Assembly: GCA_902776285.1 (NCBI GenBank)
Contig: CACYPK010000003.1
Span: 40,966 to 104,965, forward strand
Length of the DNA: 64,000 nt
Reading direction: 5' to 3'
DNA from: an uncultured Eubacteriales bacterium
GTDB taxonomy: Bacteria; Bacillota; Clostridia; Peptostreptococcales; Anaerovoracaceae
Shown here: one piece after another, positions 45,204-54,197 of the stretch
Layout of the letters: every line of letters starts with the position of its first letter
Numbering within the stretch: the first letter of the stretch is position 1
Made by a program: the position numbers and the translations under genes
Notes under the pieces: generated by a model
Told to the model about the DNA's origin: nothing
The model's database searches: none
What the model saw: only the letters and a program-made list of their open reading frames with translations

Positions 45204-47674
45204 GACCACTTAAGCTTACAATGACCGGTTTTGGTCCGTACAGAGACCGTACGGTGATAGACATGGAAAAACTCGGGAACGGAGGCCTTTACCTCATAAC
45301 CGGTGATACCGGCTCGGGAAAGACCTACATTTTCGATGCAATAACATACGCTCTATACGGTGAGATGAGCGGCAACGGCCGCGACAGCAAGACCGTCAGG
45401 TCGCAGTATTCCGAAGCAGGGGACATCACGGAAGTTGAACTCGAATTTGAATACCGCGCCAGGCGATATACGGTCACCAGGAATCCGGAGTATTCAAGGC
45501 GAAAGAAAAGCGGAGAAGGATTCACTAAGAAGACAGCGGACGCCTGCCTGAAAAAGCCGGGCGGAGAGATCGTAGACGGCTCGTCCAAGGTGACTCAGGC
45601 GGTACGCGATCTGCTGGGTATCGACAGGAATCAGTTCTGCAGCATAGTCATGATAGCTCAGGGTGAGTTCCGCAGGGTTCTCAATGCCGGCACCGATGAG
45701 AGGCAAAGGCTGTTCAGGAAACTCTTTGATACTCTTTCTTACGACAGGCTGGCATCGCTCCTTAAGGACATGAACAGTTCGGTCAAAGAACGCTATGACA
45801 ACTGCCTTCGCGATACCGGAGCGCTGCTGTCGGGTGTAAACTGCAGTTTCGATGAAACCCTCGCGATGGAGGCGGATGAGCTGAAAGAGTCAGGATGCAC
45901 CGAGACAGACAGGATAAAGGATCTGCTTGACGCGATCATAGGATCGGCAGTCGCCAGAAATACGGTCATTGATGAGGAACTCGCAAAGACAGAGAAAAAG
46001 CTGAGTAAGGCAACGGCAGATCTCGCTCTTATAGAGAGCCATAAAGACAGCGCCGCAAAGCTTGAAAAAGCAAAAGAGATGGCTGAGGAACTGGATAAGA
46101 AAGTCAGGGAAGCGGAGAAGGCGCTCGAAGCCGCGAAAGAAAAAACGAGCGGCGCCGATCAGCTAAGAAAAGAATCCGCGGTACTCGGCAGCAGCCTCGA
46201 TTCTTACGACAGGCTTGATGAGATCAACAGCGAACTGAAAGAGGCGAAAAAAGCCGGAGAAGAAAAAGCGGCAGAACTCAGCAAAGCCCGTTCTGCATAC
46301 GATGATGCCTGTGAAAAGAAGGACAGGAGAACCAAAGAAGTATCTAAAGAACGCGAAAAAGCGGCTGAAGAACTGAACAGGCTTATAGAAGCGTCTGAAA
46401 GTGAAACCGCGAAGTATTCGACGATGTCTTCGGCTTATCTGAGAGAGCAGGCCGGCATATTGGCCGGAGACCTGGAAGATGGCAGACCGTGTCCTGTCTG
46501 CGGTTCCGTAACACATCCGGATCCCGCGCGTCCGGCAGATGACGCGCCTTCAGCGGAAGAGCTTGAAGATCAGAAGACCTCGGCAGAAAACGCCGAAAAA
46601 GCCGCTAAGGACAAGACTGCTGCAATAAAAAAAGACAATGAGAAAATAGAAGCTGAACTGAGCGATCTTCAAACTGAATGTGATGAAGCGGCAAAACGCG
46701 TGTCAGTTCTCGAAAAAGAATCGGCCGAACTGGACGTGAAGATCGCGGGCATCGAGACCAGAGCCGCTGACTTCAGCGCGTCGCTGTCATATGAAAGCAA
46801 GTCGGACGCTCAGAAACGTATCGATGAGATCGGCGACCTTATAGAAGAGATGACAAAGGCAGTGGATGATCGCAAGGAGGACCTTGACAAGGCGAAGACT
46901 GCAAAACAGACGAACAGGACGACAATAAAAGAACTGTCGGAGGTGATCGCCAATCTGGATCCTGCCGATGAGGAAAAAACCAGAGCAGGGAAGGCGGAAG
47001 CAGAAGACGAAAAGAAAGCGCTCACAAACGAGAAGGTGAGAGTCACGGCAGAACTCGGGACAGCACGCAACGCTCTCACAGCTCTGAAGTCCATAGATGA
47101 AGATCTGAAAAAGATCAGAAAAGAGCACGAGCTCATAGACCCGCTCTCAAAGACAGCGAACGGCACTCTTCCGGGCAAGGACAGAATTACTCTGGAAGCG
47201 TATGTGCAGACATTCTATTTTGAGCGCATCATAAGCCGCGCGAACCGCAGGCTCAGCATGATGTCCGACGGACAGTACGAATTCGTCAGATCCTCTGAAT
47301 CAGGCGACAAGAGACAGAAGTTCGGCCTTGATCTGAATGTGCTCGACCATTACAGCGGCACTGAAAGACCGGTGAATACACTGTCGGGCGGAGAAAGCTT
47401 CATGGCGTCGCTCTCGCTGGCGCTCGGCCTTTCCGATGAAGTCCAGTCGACTGCCGGAGGAATAATGCTTGATACGATGTTCATCGATGAAGGCTTCGGA
47501 TCGCTGGACCCCGAAACACTTGAGAAGGCTATGCGCGCGCTTACGGGCCTCGCTGACGAGGAAAAGCTGGTCGGCATCATATCCCACGTGGAGGCGCTCA
47601 GAGCTCGTATAGACAAGCAGATCGTTGTCACAAAGAAACGCGACAGCGGCAGCCATGTTGAAATGTTTGTTTAG
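45200..47674 (+). CDS. sbcC: Exonuclease SbcCD, subunit C (Rad50-like ATPase)
   Basis: The ATPase partner of SbcD. 824 residues: RPLKLTMTGFGPY opening, Walker A GDTGSGKTYIFDAITYALYG at about 35-54, long coiled coils rich in Lys/Glu/Ala, a zinc-hook CPVCGSVTHP near 430, and the C-terminal signature LSGGESFMASLSLALGLSDE with Walker B MFIDEGFGSLD. It is shorter than the E. coli protein because the coiled coils are shorter, a common variation. Gene end at 47674 is followed by about 150 bases of A/T-rich intergenic DNA. Confidence 0.95.
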   Translation: MRPLKLTMTGFGPYRDRTVIDMEKLGNGGLYLITGDTGSGKTYIFDAITYALYGEMSGNGRDSKTVRSQYSEAGDITEVELEFEYRARRYTVTRNPEYSRRKKSGEGFTKKTADACLKKPGGEIVDGSSKVTQAVRDLLGIDRNQFCSIVMIAQGEFRRVLNAGTDERQRLFRKLFDTLSYDRLASLLKDMNSSVKERYDNCLRDTGALLSGVNCSFDETLAMEADELKESGCTETDRIKDLLDAIIGSAVARNTVIDEELAKTEKKLSKATADLALIESHKDSAAKLEKAKEMAEELDKKVREAEKALEAAKEKTSGADQLRKESAVLGSSLDSYDRLDEINSELKEAKKAGEEKAAELSKARSAYDDACEKKDRRTKEVSKEREKAAEELNRLIEASESETAKYSTMSSAYLREQAGILAGDLEDGRPCPVCGSVTHPDPARPADDAPSAEELEDQKTSAENAEKAAKDKTAAIKKDNEKIEAELSDLQTECDEAAKRVSVLEKESAELDVKIAGIETRAADFSASLSYESKSDAQKRIDEIGDLIEEMTKAVDDRKEDLDKAKTAKQTNRTTIKELSEVIANLDPADEEKTRAGKAEAEDEKKALTNEKVRVTAELGTARNALTALKSIDEDLKKIRKEHELIDPLSKTANGTLPGKDRITLEAYVQTFYFERIISRANRRLSMMSDGQYEFVRSSESGDKRQKFGLDLNVLDHYSGTERPVNTLSGGESFMASLSLALGLSDEVQSTAGGIMLDTMFIDEGFGSLDPETLEKAMRALTGLADEEKLVGIISHVEALRARIDKQIVVTKKRDSGSHVEMFV

Positions 47675-47708
47675 GGCAATATAAAAACACTTCCGTACAT
47701 CAATTGCC

Positions 47709-47737
47709 TTGTAAAACTGCCTGTTCATTGTTAATAT
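47709..47737 (+). promoter_or_regulatory. Candidate promoter for pgk
   Basis: TTGTAA (47709-47714), 17 bases, TAATAT (47732-47737), in the 157-base gap between sbcC and pgk. A second weaker -10 (TATAAC at 47774) has no matching -35. Confidence 0.5.
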
Positions 47738-47831
47738 TTATGTGTATGCAAACTGCTTCAATTAACACATATCTATAACACATTAACTAAGTCGAAAACG
47801 GTATCCACTCTGATAAAAAAAGGAGAAGCGT

Positions 47832-49016
47832 ATGAAAAAGACTATAAGAGACGTCGACTGGGCCGGTAAAAGGGCCGTGATGAGATGCGATTTCAATGTT
47901 CCGCTTGACGGTGACGTGATCACGGACGACATCCGCATCAAAGCTGCTCTGCCGAGCATAGAGTATCTTCTTGAGAACGGTGCTTCGATCGTTCTGATGT
48001 CGCACCTCGGAAGGCCGAAGGGCGAGCCTAAGCCTGAGTTTAGCCTGGCTCCGGTCGCTAAAAGACTTTCTGAACTGCTTGGAAAAGAAGTTAAGTTCGT
48101 ACCATCCGACGATGTTGTCGACGACAATGTAAAAGCTGCCGCGGCCGAGCTCAAGGCCGGCGAGGCGATGCTGATCGAGAACGTAAGATTCAAGGCCGGT
48201 GAGACAAAGAACGATCCGGACTTTGCCAAAGACCTCGCGTCACTGGGCGACATATTCGTAATGGACGCGTTCGGAAGCGCTCATAGAGCGCACTCCTCGA
48301 CAGCAGGCATAGCGGACTACATCCCTGCGGTATCCGGCTTCCTCATTGAAAAGGAACTGAAATTCCTCGGCGAAGCCGTTAACGATCCTCAGAGACCTTT
48401 CGCGGCTGTCATGGGAGGCGCCAAGGTAAAGGACAAGATCCCGGTGATCACGAACCTGCTCGATAAGGTAGACATCCTGATCGTAGGCGGCGGCATGGTT
48501 TACACCTTCTTCAAGTCGCAGGGATACTCGATCGGTAAATCCCTTCTTGACGAGGAAGGCCTTGAGCTTGCCGGAGATATCATGAAACTGGCCGCTGAAA
48601 AGGGCGTTAAGTTCATGCTCCCTGTAGATGTGGTATGCGCTGACGAGTTCTCGAACGACTCTCCTTATGCTACATATGATGTTGACGAGATCCCTGACGA
48701 CAAGATGGGTCTGGACATCGGCGCAGAGACAATAAAGCTCTTCACAGACGCTCTGAAGACTGCAAAGACAGTTGTCTGGAACGGACCTATGGGCGTATTC
48801 GAGATGGACAACTTCGCTGTCGGAACAAAAGCCATCGCGGAATGCCTTGCTGAGATCGACGCCACTACGGTCATCGGCGGCGGAGACAGCGCAGCGGCCG
48901 TTGCAAAATTCGGTCTGGCAGACAAGATGACACACATAAGCACAGGCGGCGGAGCAAGCCTTGAGTTCCTTGAAGGCAAAGAACTTCCGGGCATCGCAGT
49001 GCTTGATGACAAATAA
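47832..49016 (+). CDS. pgk: Phosphoglycerate kinase
   Basis: Glycolytic ATP-forming step from 1,3-bisphosphoglycerate. 394 residues: [16 protein letters not shown] near 17-32, [12 protein letters not shown], the [15 protein letters not shown] block, [23 protein letters not shown], and the C-terminal nucleotide site [17 protein letters not shown] and [17 protein letters not shown] lies before the ATG. It is followed at 27 bases by tpiA, so they form a glycolytic unit. Confidence 0.97.
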   Translation: MKKTIRDVDWAGKRAVMRCDFNVPLDGDVITDDIRIKAALPSIEYLLENGASIVLMSHLGRPKGEPKPEFSLAPVAKRLSELLGKEVKFVPSDDVVDDNVKAAAAELKAGEAMLIENVRFKAGETKNDPDFAKDLASLGDIFVMDAFGSAHRAHSSTAGIADYIPAVSGFLIEKELKFLGEAVNDPQRPFAAVMGGAKVKDKIPVITNLLDKVDILIVGGGMVYTFFKSQGYSIGKSLLDEEGLELAGDIMKLAAEKGVKFMLPVDVVCADEFSNDSPYATYDVDEIPDDKMGLDIGAETIKLFTDALKTAKTVVWNGPMGVFEMDNFAVGTKAIAECLAEIDATTVIGGGDSAAAVAKFGLADKMTHISTGGGASLEFLEGKELPGIAVLDDK

Positions 49017-49043
49017 ATATAAGGACATGGAGGTAAACAGACA

Positions 49044-49802
49044 ATGAAGAAATTCCTTATAGCAGGCAACTGGAAAATGAACAAGACCATCGCTGAAGCC
49101 AAAGAGTTTGCTGAGGCGATCAAGGCAAAGAATCTCCCTAACGAAAAAGACGTATGCATCTGCGCGCCATTCACAACACTTGCCGCGCTGGGCGATGCGC
49201 TCAAGGGCAGTGAGATCGGATTCGGAGCTCAGAACGTGCACTTTGAGCAGAGCGGAGCGTTCACAGGCGAGATCTCCGTACCAATGCTTCAGGAGATCGG
49301 CGTAGGATACTGCGTCGTAGGCCACTCTGAAAGAAGAGAATACTTTGCTGAGACAGACAAGACCGTCAATCTCAAGCTCAAGGCTCTCCTCGAGGCCGGC
49401 ATCACACCGATCCTCTGCGTAGGAGAAACTCTTGAGATCAGAGAGCAGGGAAGTGAGCAGACATTCGTAGCAGGCCAGGTAGTCGAAGACTTCGAAGGCA
49501 TCCCTGCAGCTGACGCCGCCAAGATCGTCATCGCTTATGAGCCGATTTGGGCAATCGGAACAGGAAAGACAGCTACTCCTGATCAGGCAGAAGACATGTG
49601 CGCGTTCATAAGAGGAGTCATCTCCGGTATTTATGACAACGCCACGGGCGACAGCATGCTGATCCTGTACGGCGGATCGATGAAACCATCCAACGCGAAG
49701 GAACTTCTTGAGAAGCCTGACATCAACGGCGGACTCATCGGCGGCGCGAGCCTCAAGGCGGATGATTTCGCGTCGATCGCTCAGGACGCGGCTTCACTGT
49801 AA
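49044..49802 (+). CDS. tpiA: Triosephosphate isomerase
   Basis: Interconverts glyceraldehyde-3-phosphate and dihydroxyacetone phosphate. 252 residues with all catalytic parts: GNWKMNK (Lys near 13), [11 protein letters not shown] (His), the [17 protein letters not shown] loop with catalytic Glu ([19 protein letters not shown]), and the phosphate loops YGGSMKP and [14 protein letters not shown] precedes the ATG. Gapped from pgk by 27 bases. Confidence 0.97.
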   Translation: MKKFLIAGNWKMNKTIAEAKEFAEAIKAKNLPNEKDVCICAPFTTLAALGDALKGSEIGFGAQNVHFEQSGAFTGEISVPMLQEIGVGYCVVGHSERREYFAETDKTVNLKLKALLEAGITPILCVGETLEIREQGSEQTFVAGQVVEDFEGIPAADAAKIVIAYEPIWAIGTGKTATPDQAEDMCAFIRGVISGIYDNATGDSMLILYGGSMKPSNAKELLEKPDINGGLIGGASLKADDFASIAQDAASL

Positions 49803-49818
49803 AAGTAAGTCATTTCAA

Positions 49819-49848
49819 TTGACACACATATACTAATCGTGGTACATT
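49819..49848 (+). promoter_or_regulatory. Candidate promoter upstream of secG
   Basis: TTGACA (49819-49824), 18 bases, TACATT (49843-49848). The -35 is perfect and the -10 modest. It stands directly before a terminator-type hairpin. Confidence 0.45.
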
Positions 49849-49849
49849 T

Positions 49850-49885
49850 AGGCGTTCGGATCATTGTCCGGACGCCTATGATTTT
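49850..49885 (+). terminator. Terminator or attenuator between tpiA and secG
   Basis: AGGCGTTCGGA (49850-49860) pairs with TCCGGACGCCT (49867-49877), one G-U pair, loop of 6, followed by ATGATTTTTA. It can end pgk-tpiA transcripts. If the promoter at 49819 is real, the hairpin lies at or near the very 5' end of that transcript. Confidence 0.8.
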
Positions 49886-49905
49886 TAACTATTTTGGAGG
49901 ACATC

Positions 49906-50139
49906 ATGCATACAGCTTTAATGATCATCCTTTTGCTGTCAAGTATAGTGCTTATCGTCAGCATACTGCTTCAGGAGAGCAAGAGCGACGGCCTTTCGGG
50001 CTCGATCGCCGGCGGAGCCGAGCAGCTTTTCGGAAAGCGCAAAAGCAGGGGATATGACGCGCTGCTGTCAAGAATAACAACAATCTGTGCCGTGGTATAT
50101 ATCGTGGTATCACTGGCTATAGTCGCTATTTTCAATTAA
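49906..50139 (+). CDS. secG: Preprotein translocase subunit SecG
   Basis: The small third subunit of the SecYEG channel. 77 residues: two membrane segments (about 3-22 and 55-75) with the conserved LLQESKSDGLSGSIAGGAEQ loop between them and FGKRKSRGYDALLSR before the second. The start at 49906 follows TTTGGAGG; an upstream in-frame codon would put the ribosome site inside the gene. The next gene starts 1 base after its stop. Confidence 0.93.
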   Translation: MHTALMIILLLSSIVLIVSILLQESKSDGLSGSIAGGAEQLFGKRKSRGYDALLSRITTICAVVYIVVSLAIVAIFN

Positions 50140-50140
50140 C

Positions 50141-51940
50141 ATGCTGAAAATCATCACTCTGGTCTGCGCGCTGGCAGGTTTGCTGACGGCCATTTTGCTT
50201 GAATCGTGGCTGCGAAGCCGCATCGTCAGGAACGACAAGTCAGCGGATACATACGCGGAAGTAAAAAGCAGATATTCAGAATTCTGGTCGATACAATACG
50301 TGCCTCTCGTGATAATGCTGGCGCTCATAAGCGTCGCGCTGTATTTCTTTGTAGGGCACCTGAACGCCGCTGTCTTTATTGGGGGAGCGGTTCTTTGCTT
50401 TGTATCGGTACTCGCAGGATCCCTTACAGTTGTGACCGGAAGCATCGCGCCTTCATCGATAGCGGTGACAGGAGATATCCGCAATGCGCTCAAGACATCG
50501 TACAGATCCGGCGCGGTCATGGGACTTTTTGTCTCATCGATAGCGCTTGTCGGTCTCGGCGTGCTGTTTTTCTTCCTTGACGCGAATCATTTGATCGGCC
50601 TCATTGCGAGCTTCGCGCTTGGAGCGTCTGTTGTTTCGCTCTGTCTTGGATTATCCGGCACGGCTTTTTCAGGTGCTTATTCCCTGACTGTTAAAAGCGA
50701 TGACTTCACGGACTATTCCGGTATGTTCATCGGCAGCGGAGCAGATCAGGTCGAGACATATATACTCAGCGCGTGTTCGGCTGCTCTTCTCGCTGTGGTA
50801 GGAGTAGACAATTCAGGAGTAATGTCCACATTCAGCACGACTTCAGCGGCAAGATATCCGCTTATAGTATTCGCTGCCGGAATAATCGCGTCCATAATCG
50901 GCGTAATGACCTACAGAGGACGTATATTAAAGAACCCGGCTGCCGGGCTCACATCAGGAAATTTCGCGGCAGCTGTCCTTCTGATTGCGGCATCCGCGTA
51001 TTTCAGTAAAAGTATCCTAGAGGATTATATCTATGCTGCCTGCGCGGCGGCGGGCATCGTCGCGGCCCTCGTTTCGGCTGAGATATCAAAGGCATACTCC
51101 GCGGACGGAATCATATTCAGACGTACCCTGCCGGATATTAAAAGGATAGGCGCCAGCCAGTCCTTGATGTACAGCCTGTCCATCGGAATGATATCCGTCG
51201 TCATACCGGCAGCACTTACTACCGGCGCTATGGTCATCGCGTATCAGCTCGCGAGTTTTTACGGCATCGCACTGGCAGCAGTAGGCATCAACGCAATGGC
51301 GGCGGTAAATGCGGCGGTGAGGGGTTTCTCCATAAACACGGCGAGCGCGTCGGACATAGCTTCGCTTACCGACCCTGATGCCGAGAGCCCTAATCCCGCT
51401 GACGTGCTTCTTACAGCGTCAGCCAGAACAGACGCGATAGGAAAGACATATTCATCGATCGCCAGCTACGTGACTCTTGTCGCCATGTTCACGGCGCTGT
51501 CCGTAGTAGCAAATAACAGCTCGACGAACCTGCTCAGCACTCCTGTATATACAGGCATGATGACCGGCGCTGTATCGGTATTCGTTTGCGCGGGACTCAT
51601 CATCAGATCCATAAGGCTCACCAGCCAGGTGCTGAGAGGCAGACTCAGCGATTCAGATGACCCTGAGAAGCGGATAACGGCTCTCAGAGGGCTTTTCCCT
51701 ATATATGTCATCGCGATGCTTGTTCCGCTCGCTTCGGGCGCTGTGGGAGGCGTAAACGGCCTCATTGCTTTCGTATGCTCGGCTGCCATTACGGGGATGT
51801 GCGTCATCTTCGCGTTCAATAATTCCGGACGATTTTTTGACAGGACCGCTACCGAGACTCTCGGCACAGTCATTAAGCTGATGGTCGCGGTAACTCTCGT
51901 ATTTGCTCCTGTCTTTATGAACTTCGGAGGAATCTTTTAG
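50141..51940 (+). CDS. Membrane-bound pyrophosphatase homologue lacking the catalytic loops
   Basis: 599 residues with some 15-16 hydrophobic segments. The order of blocks follows H+/Na+-pyrophosphatase (HppA): RSGAVMGLFVSSIALVGLG (122-140), FALGASVVSLCLGLSG, GSGADQVETYILSACSAALL (198-217), PLIVFAAGIIASIIGVM (240-256), YGIALAAVGINAMAAVN (374-390), DAIGKTYSS, and IKLMVAVTLVFAPVF (578-592). The three pyrophosphate/Mg sites are gone: the DNVGDNVGD loop is deleted before residue 198, the Asp of the DAYGPIADNAGG-type block are Arg394 and Ala401, and the late GDTVGDPFKDTSGP-type loop is deleted after FFDRTA. The gate residues of TM6 and TM16 (Asp202, Glu205, Lys579 by alignment) remain. Likely not a pyrophosphatase; role unknown. 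Probably translated with secG. Confidence 0.85.
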   Translation: MLKIITLVCALAGLLTAILLESWLRSRIVRNDKSADTYAEVKSRYSEFWSIQYVPLVIMLALISVALYFFVGHLNAAVFIGGAVLCFVSVLAGSLTVVTGSIAPSSIAVTGDIRNALKTSYRSGAVMGLFVSSIALVGLGVLFFFLDANHLIGLIASFALGASVVSLCLGLSGTAFSGAYSLTVKSDDFTDYSGMFIGSGADQVETYILSACSAALLAVVGVDNSGVMSTFSTTSAARYPLIVFAAGIIASIIGVMTYRGRILKNPAAGLTSGNFAAAVLLIAASAYFSKSILEDYIYAACAAAGIVAALVSAEISKAYSADGIIFRRTLPDIKRIGASQSLMYSLSIGMISVVIPAALTTGAMVIAYQLASFYGIALAAVGINAMAAVNAAVRGFSINTASASDIASLTDPDAESPNPADVLLTASARTDAIGKTYSSIASYVTLVAMFTALSVVANNSSTNLLSTPVYTGMMTGAVSVFVCAGLIIRSIRLTSQVLRGRLSDSDDPEKRITALRGLFPIYVIAMLVPLASGAVGGVNGLIAFVCSAAITGMCVIFAFNNSGRFFDRTATETLGTVIKLMVAVTLVFAPVFMNFGGIF

Positions 51941-51949
51941 TAATATGCT

Positions 51950-52006
51950 GCAGAGCATGGCTTAACTGAGACGGCAAGCGGTGGCTCTGCGAAGGGGACA
52001 CCGCTT
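51950..52006 (+). ncRNA. Candidate H-type pseudoknot RNA upstream of buk
   Basis: Four segments in the order a-b-a'-b': GCAGAGC (51950-51956), AAGCGGTG (51976-51983), GCTCTGC (51984-51990), CACCGCTT (51999-52006). Segments a and a' pair over 7 bp and b and b' over 8 bp, both perfectly, and b abuts a', so the helices can stack. The connecting loops are 19 and 8 bases. Five T (52005-52009) overlap and follow the last arm, so stem b can also act as a terminator. The buk ATG is 27 bases downstream. This is the geometry of small pseudoknot riboswitches; I do not recognise a known class. Confidence 0.6.
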
Positions 52007-52033
52007 TTTATATAACCAACGGTAAATACACGC

Positions 52034-53152
52034 ATGAAAAACAACAGATACCGAATATTCGTGATAAATCCGGGATCGACATCGACCAAGATGGCGTTGT
52101 TCGAAAACAACCTGAAGATCCTGGAAACGTCCGTGACGCATGACGCTGATGTGCTGAACTCGTTCGCGACGCCTAATGACCAGTTCGGATACAGGATGGG
52201 AGTCATAAGGGAGTTCATCGAGAAAAACGACATAGAGATGGACAACATAGACGCGTTCGTGGGCAGGGGCGGAGGCTGCTACCCGGTGCCGAGCGGCACT
52301 TTCGAGGTGAACGATCTTCTGCTGAACGATATACGCAATAACGTGGGCCGCACGATACATCCTTCCATACTGGGCGTCCAGCTGGCTTACGAGCTGCAGC
52401 AGGAGTACGGCGGCAGGCTGTTCATGGTAGACCCGATCTGCGTAGATGAGTACACCGACGTGGCCAGAGTCACCGGCGTAAAGGAGATACACAGGCGGAC
52501 GGAATCGCACGCACTCAATTTAAGAGGAACGGCGATGAAGCACTGCAAGATCCACGGCATGGACTATAAAAAGGCAAAGCTGGTGATAGCGCATATAGAC
52601 GGCGGGATCACGATAGCCGCTCATGACTGCGGAAGGCAGGTCGACTGCAATCAGGGAGCAGGAGGCGAGGGACCGTTCACGGCGACGCGCACGGGTTCTC
52701 TGCCGCTCATGGAAGTGCTCGATTACCTTCAGGATCACACCTATGAGGAGATGCGGCATCTCTGCACGGGGACCGGCGGTTTCGTATCGCACTTCGGTAC
52801 ATCGGACGCGGATGAAGTCTACGCAAGGGTCATTGAAGGCGACGAAGAGGCGAAACTCGTATGGGAGGCCCTCGGATACAACATAGTCAAATACATCGGC
52901 TCAATGGCGACCGTACTGAAGGGTGATCTGGACGGCATTCTGATCACCGGAAGGTACACGCGATTCAGAAGGCTGCTTGATTACATCAGGCAGTATACTG
53001 AATGGATAGCGCCGATATTCATATATGAAAACGAAGTAGAACAGGAAGCCATGTGCGCCGGGGCTCTGAGAGTCCTGAGAGGCGAAGAGGAGCCTAAGGT
53101 GTACACGGGCAAGGATATGGTTAAACGAAAAGGAGGGACAGAAAATGCTTGA
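52034..53152 (+). CDS. buk: Butyrate kinase
   Basis: Forms butyrate and ATP from butyryl-phosphate and ADP, the last step of one butyrate pathway. 372 residues of the acetate/sugar kinase fold: FVINPGSTSTKMALF at 9-23, the GRGGGCYPVPSGTFEVND block, IHPSILGVQLAYEL, VDEYTDVARVTG, ESHALNLRGTA, IAHIDGGITIAAHD and GEGPFTATRTGSLP. Branched-chain acyl kinases cannot be excluded. The usual partner ptb is not adjacent. It lies behind the pseudoknot candidate, with no strong Shine-Dalgarno, and overlaps pheS by 8 bases. Confidence 0.93.
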   Translation: MKNNRYRIFVINPGSTSTKMALFENNLKILETSVTHDADVLNSFATPNDQFGYRMGVIREFIEKNDIEMDNIDAFVGRGGGCYPVPSGTFEVNDLLLNDIRNNVGRTIHPSILGVQLAYELQQEYGGRLFMVDPICVDEYTDVARVTGVKEIHRRTESHALNLRGTAMKHCKIHGMDYKKAKLVIAHIDGGITIAAHDCGRQVDCNQGAGGEGPFTATRTGSLPLMEVLDYLQDHTYEEMRHLCTGTGGFVSHFGTSDADEVYARVIEGDEEAKLVWEALGYNIVKYIGSMATVLKGDLDGILITGRYTRFRRLLDYIRQYTEWIAPIFIYENEVEQEAMCAGALRVLRGEEEPKVYTGKDMVKRKGGTENA

Positions 53153-54182
53153 CAGGCTTGAAAAAGTCCGCGAAGAAGGATTTCTGCGCATAGCCGAAGC
53201 TGCTGACAGAGATGCCCTGGAGGCAGTCCGTAAGGAGCTTACCGGTAAAAAGAGCGCTCTTCAGGAAGTCCTCAAGAGTCTCGGTGGGCTTGAACCCGAG
53301 ATGAGAAAATCAGTCGGAATGAAGTCTAATGAGGTCAAGAACATGTTCGCGGAGAAGATCCAGGCAAGAGCGGATGAACTCATCGCGAGCGCTTCGGCGG
53401 CAGAAGGCGAGATCGACCTCACTCTGCCGGGAATACAGGTGAGCGAAGGAGCTCTTCACCCGATCACGCAAATGTGCTACGACCTGAATGACGCGTTCAG
53501 ATCGCTGGGCTTTGAAATATACAGTGAAGATGATATCTCGAGCGAAAAGTTCGCGTTCGATAATCTGAACTTTGCCGCAGACCACCCGGCCAGAGCTTCC
53601 ATGGATACATACTGGCTCGAGGGCACTGAAGACAAGCGCGGCAATGAGAGGCTCTGCCTCCGTCCGCACCTTACAGGCGGTTCAGTAAGATATCTTCTGG
53701 AGCACGGCGCTCCGGCAAGATTTGTCTATCCGGGCAGAGTTTACAGAAACGAAACGACAGACGCGCGTCACGAGAGAGCGTTCTTTCAGTATGAGGCTCT
53801 CATAGTCGATAAGGACATTTCGTTCAGTTCGGGCCGCGTAATGATCGAGACCATACTTGAGAAGGTATTCGGACGCAAGGTCAACGTAAGGATGAGAGAG
53901 GGGTTCTTCCCGTTTACGGAACCGGGATATGAGATCGACATGGAATGCCTTCTCTGCGGAGGAAAGGGCTGCAAGGCCTGCAACCACGCGGGATGGATCG
54001 AAGTCATGCCGGGCGGAGTCATCCACCCGAACGTTCTCAGGGCCGCTAATCTCGATCCTGACGTCTGGACCGGATTCTATACTAACATCGGTCTCGACAG
54101 AATGGTCATGATGCGCTACGGAGTAGATGACGTAAGACTGTTCCACAGCGCCGATCTCAGATTCTTAAAGCAGTTCAAGTAG
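53145..54182 (+). CDS. pheS: Phenylalanyl-tRNA synthetase alpha subunit
   Basis: Catalytic subunit of the alpha2-beta2 class II enzyme. 345 residues: an N-terminal coiled coil, LHPITQMCYDLNDAFRSLGF, FNFAADHPAR-type DNLNFAADHPARASMDTY, motif 2 PGRVYRNETTDARHERAFFQ, and motif 3 NIGLDRMVMMRYGVDDVR. A GGAGGGACAG stretch precedes the ATG, which lies within the end of buk. An unusual feature is a CLLCGGKGCKACNHAG cysteine cluster near 265-280, common in bacterial PheS of this type. Confidence 0.96.
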   Translation: MLDRLEKVREEGFLRIAEAADRDALEAVRKELTGKKSALQEVLKSLGGLEPEMRKSVGMKSNEVKNMFAEKIQARADELIASASAAEGEIDLTLPGIQVSEGALHPITQMCYDLNDAFRSLGFEIYSEDDISSEKFAFDNLNFAADHPARASMDTYWLEGTEDKRGNERLCLRPHLTGGSVRYLLEHGAPARFVYPGRVYRNETTDARHERAFFQYEALIVDKDISFSSGRVMIETILEKVFGRKVNVRMREGFFPFTEPGYEIDMECLLCGGKGCKACNHAGWIEVMPGGVIHPNVLRAANLDPDVWTGFYTNIGLDRMVMMRYGVDDVRLFHSADLRFLKQFK

Positions 54183-54197
54183 GAAAGGAGGATAGAC

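Noticed and set aside
45200..47674. SbcC being truncated because it is shorter than the E. coli protein
   Set aside because: Walker A, zinc hook, signature and Walker B are all present; only coiled-coil length differs, which is common.
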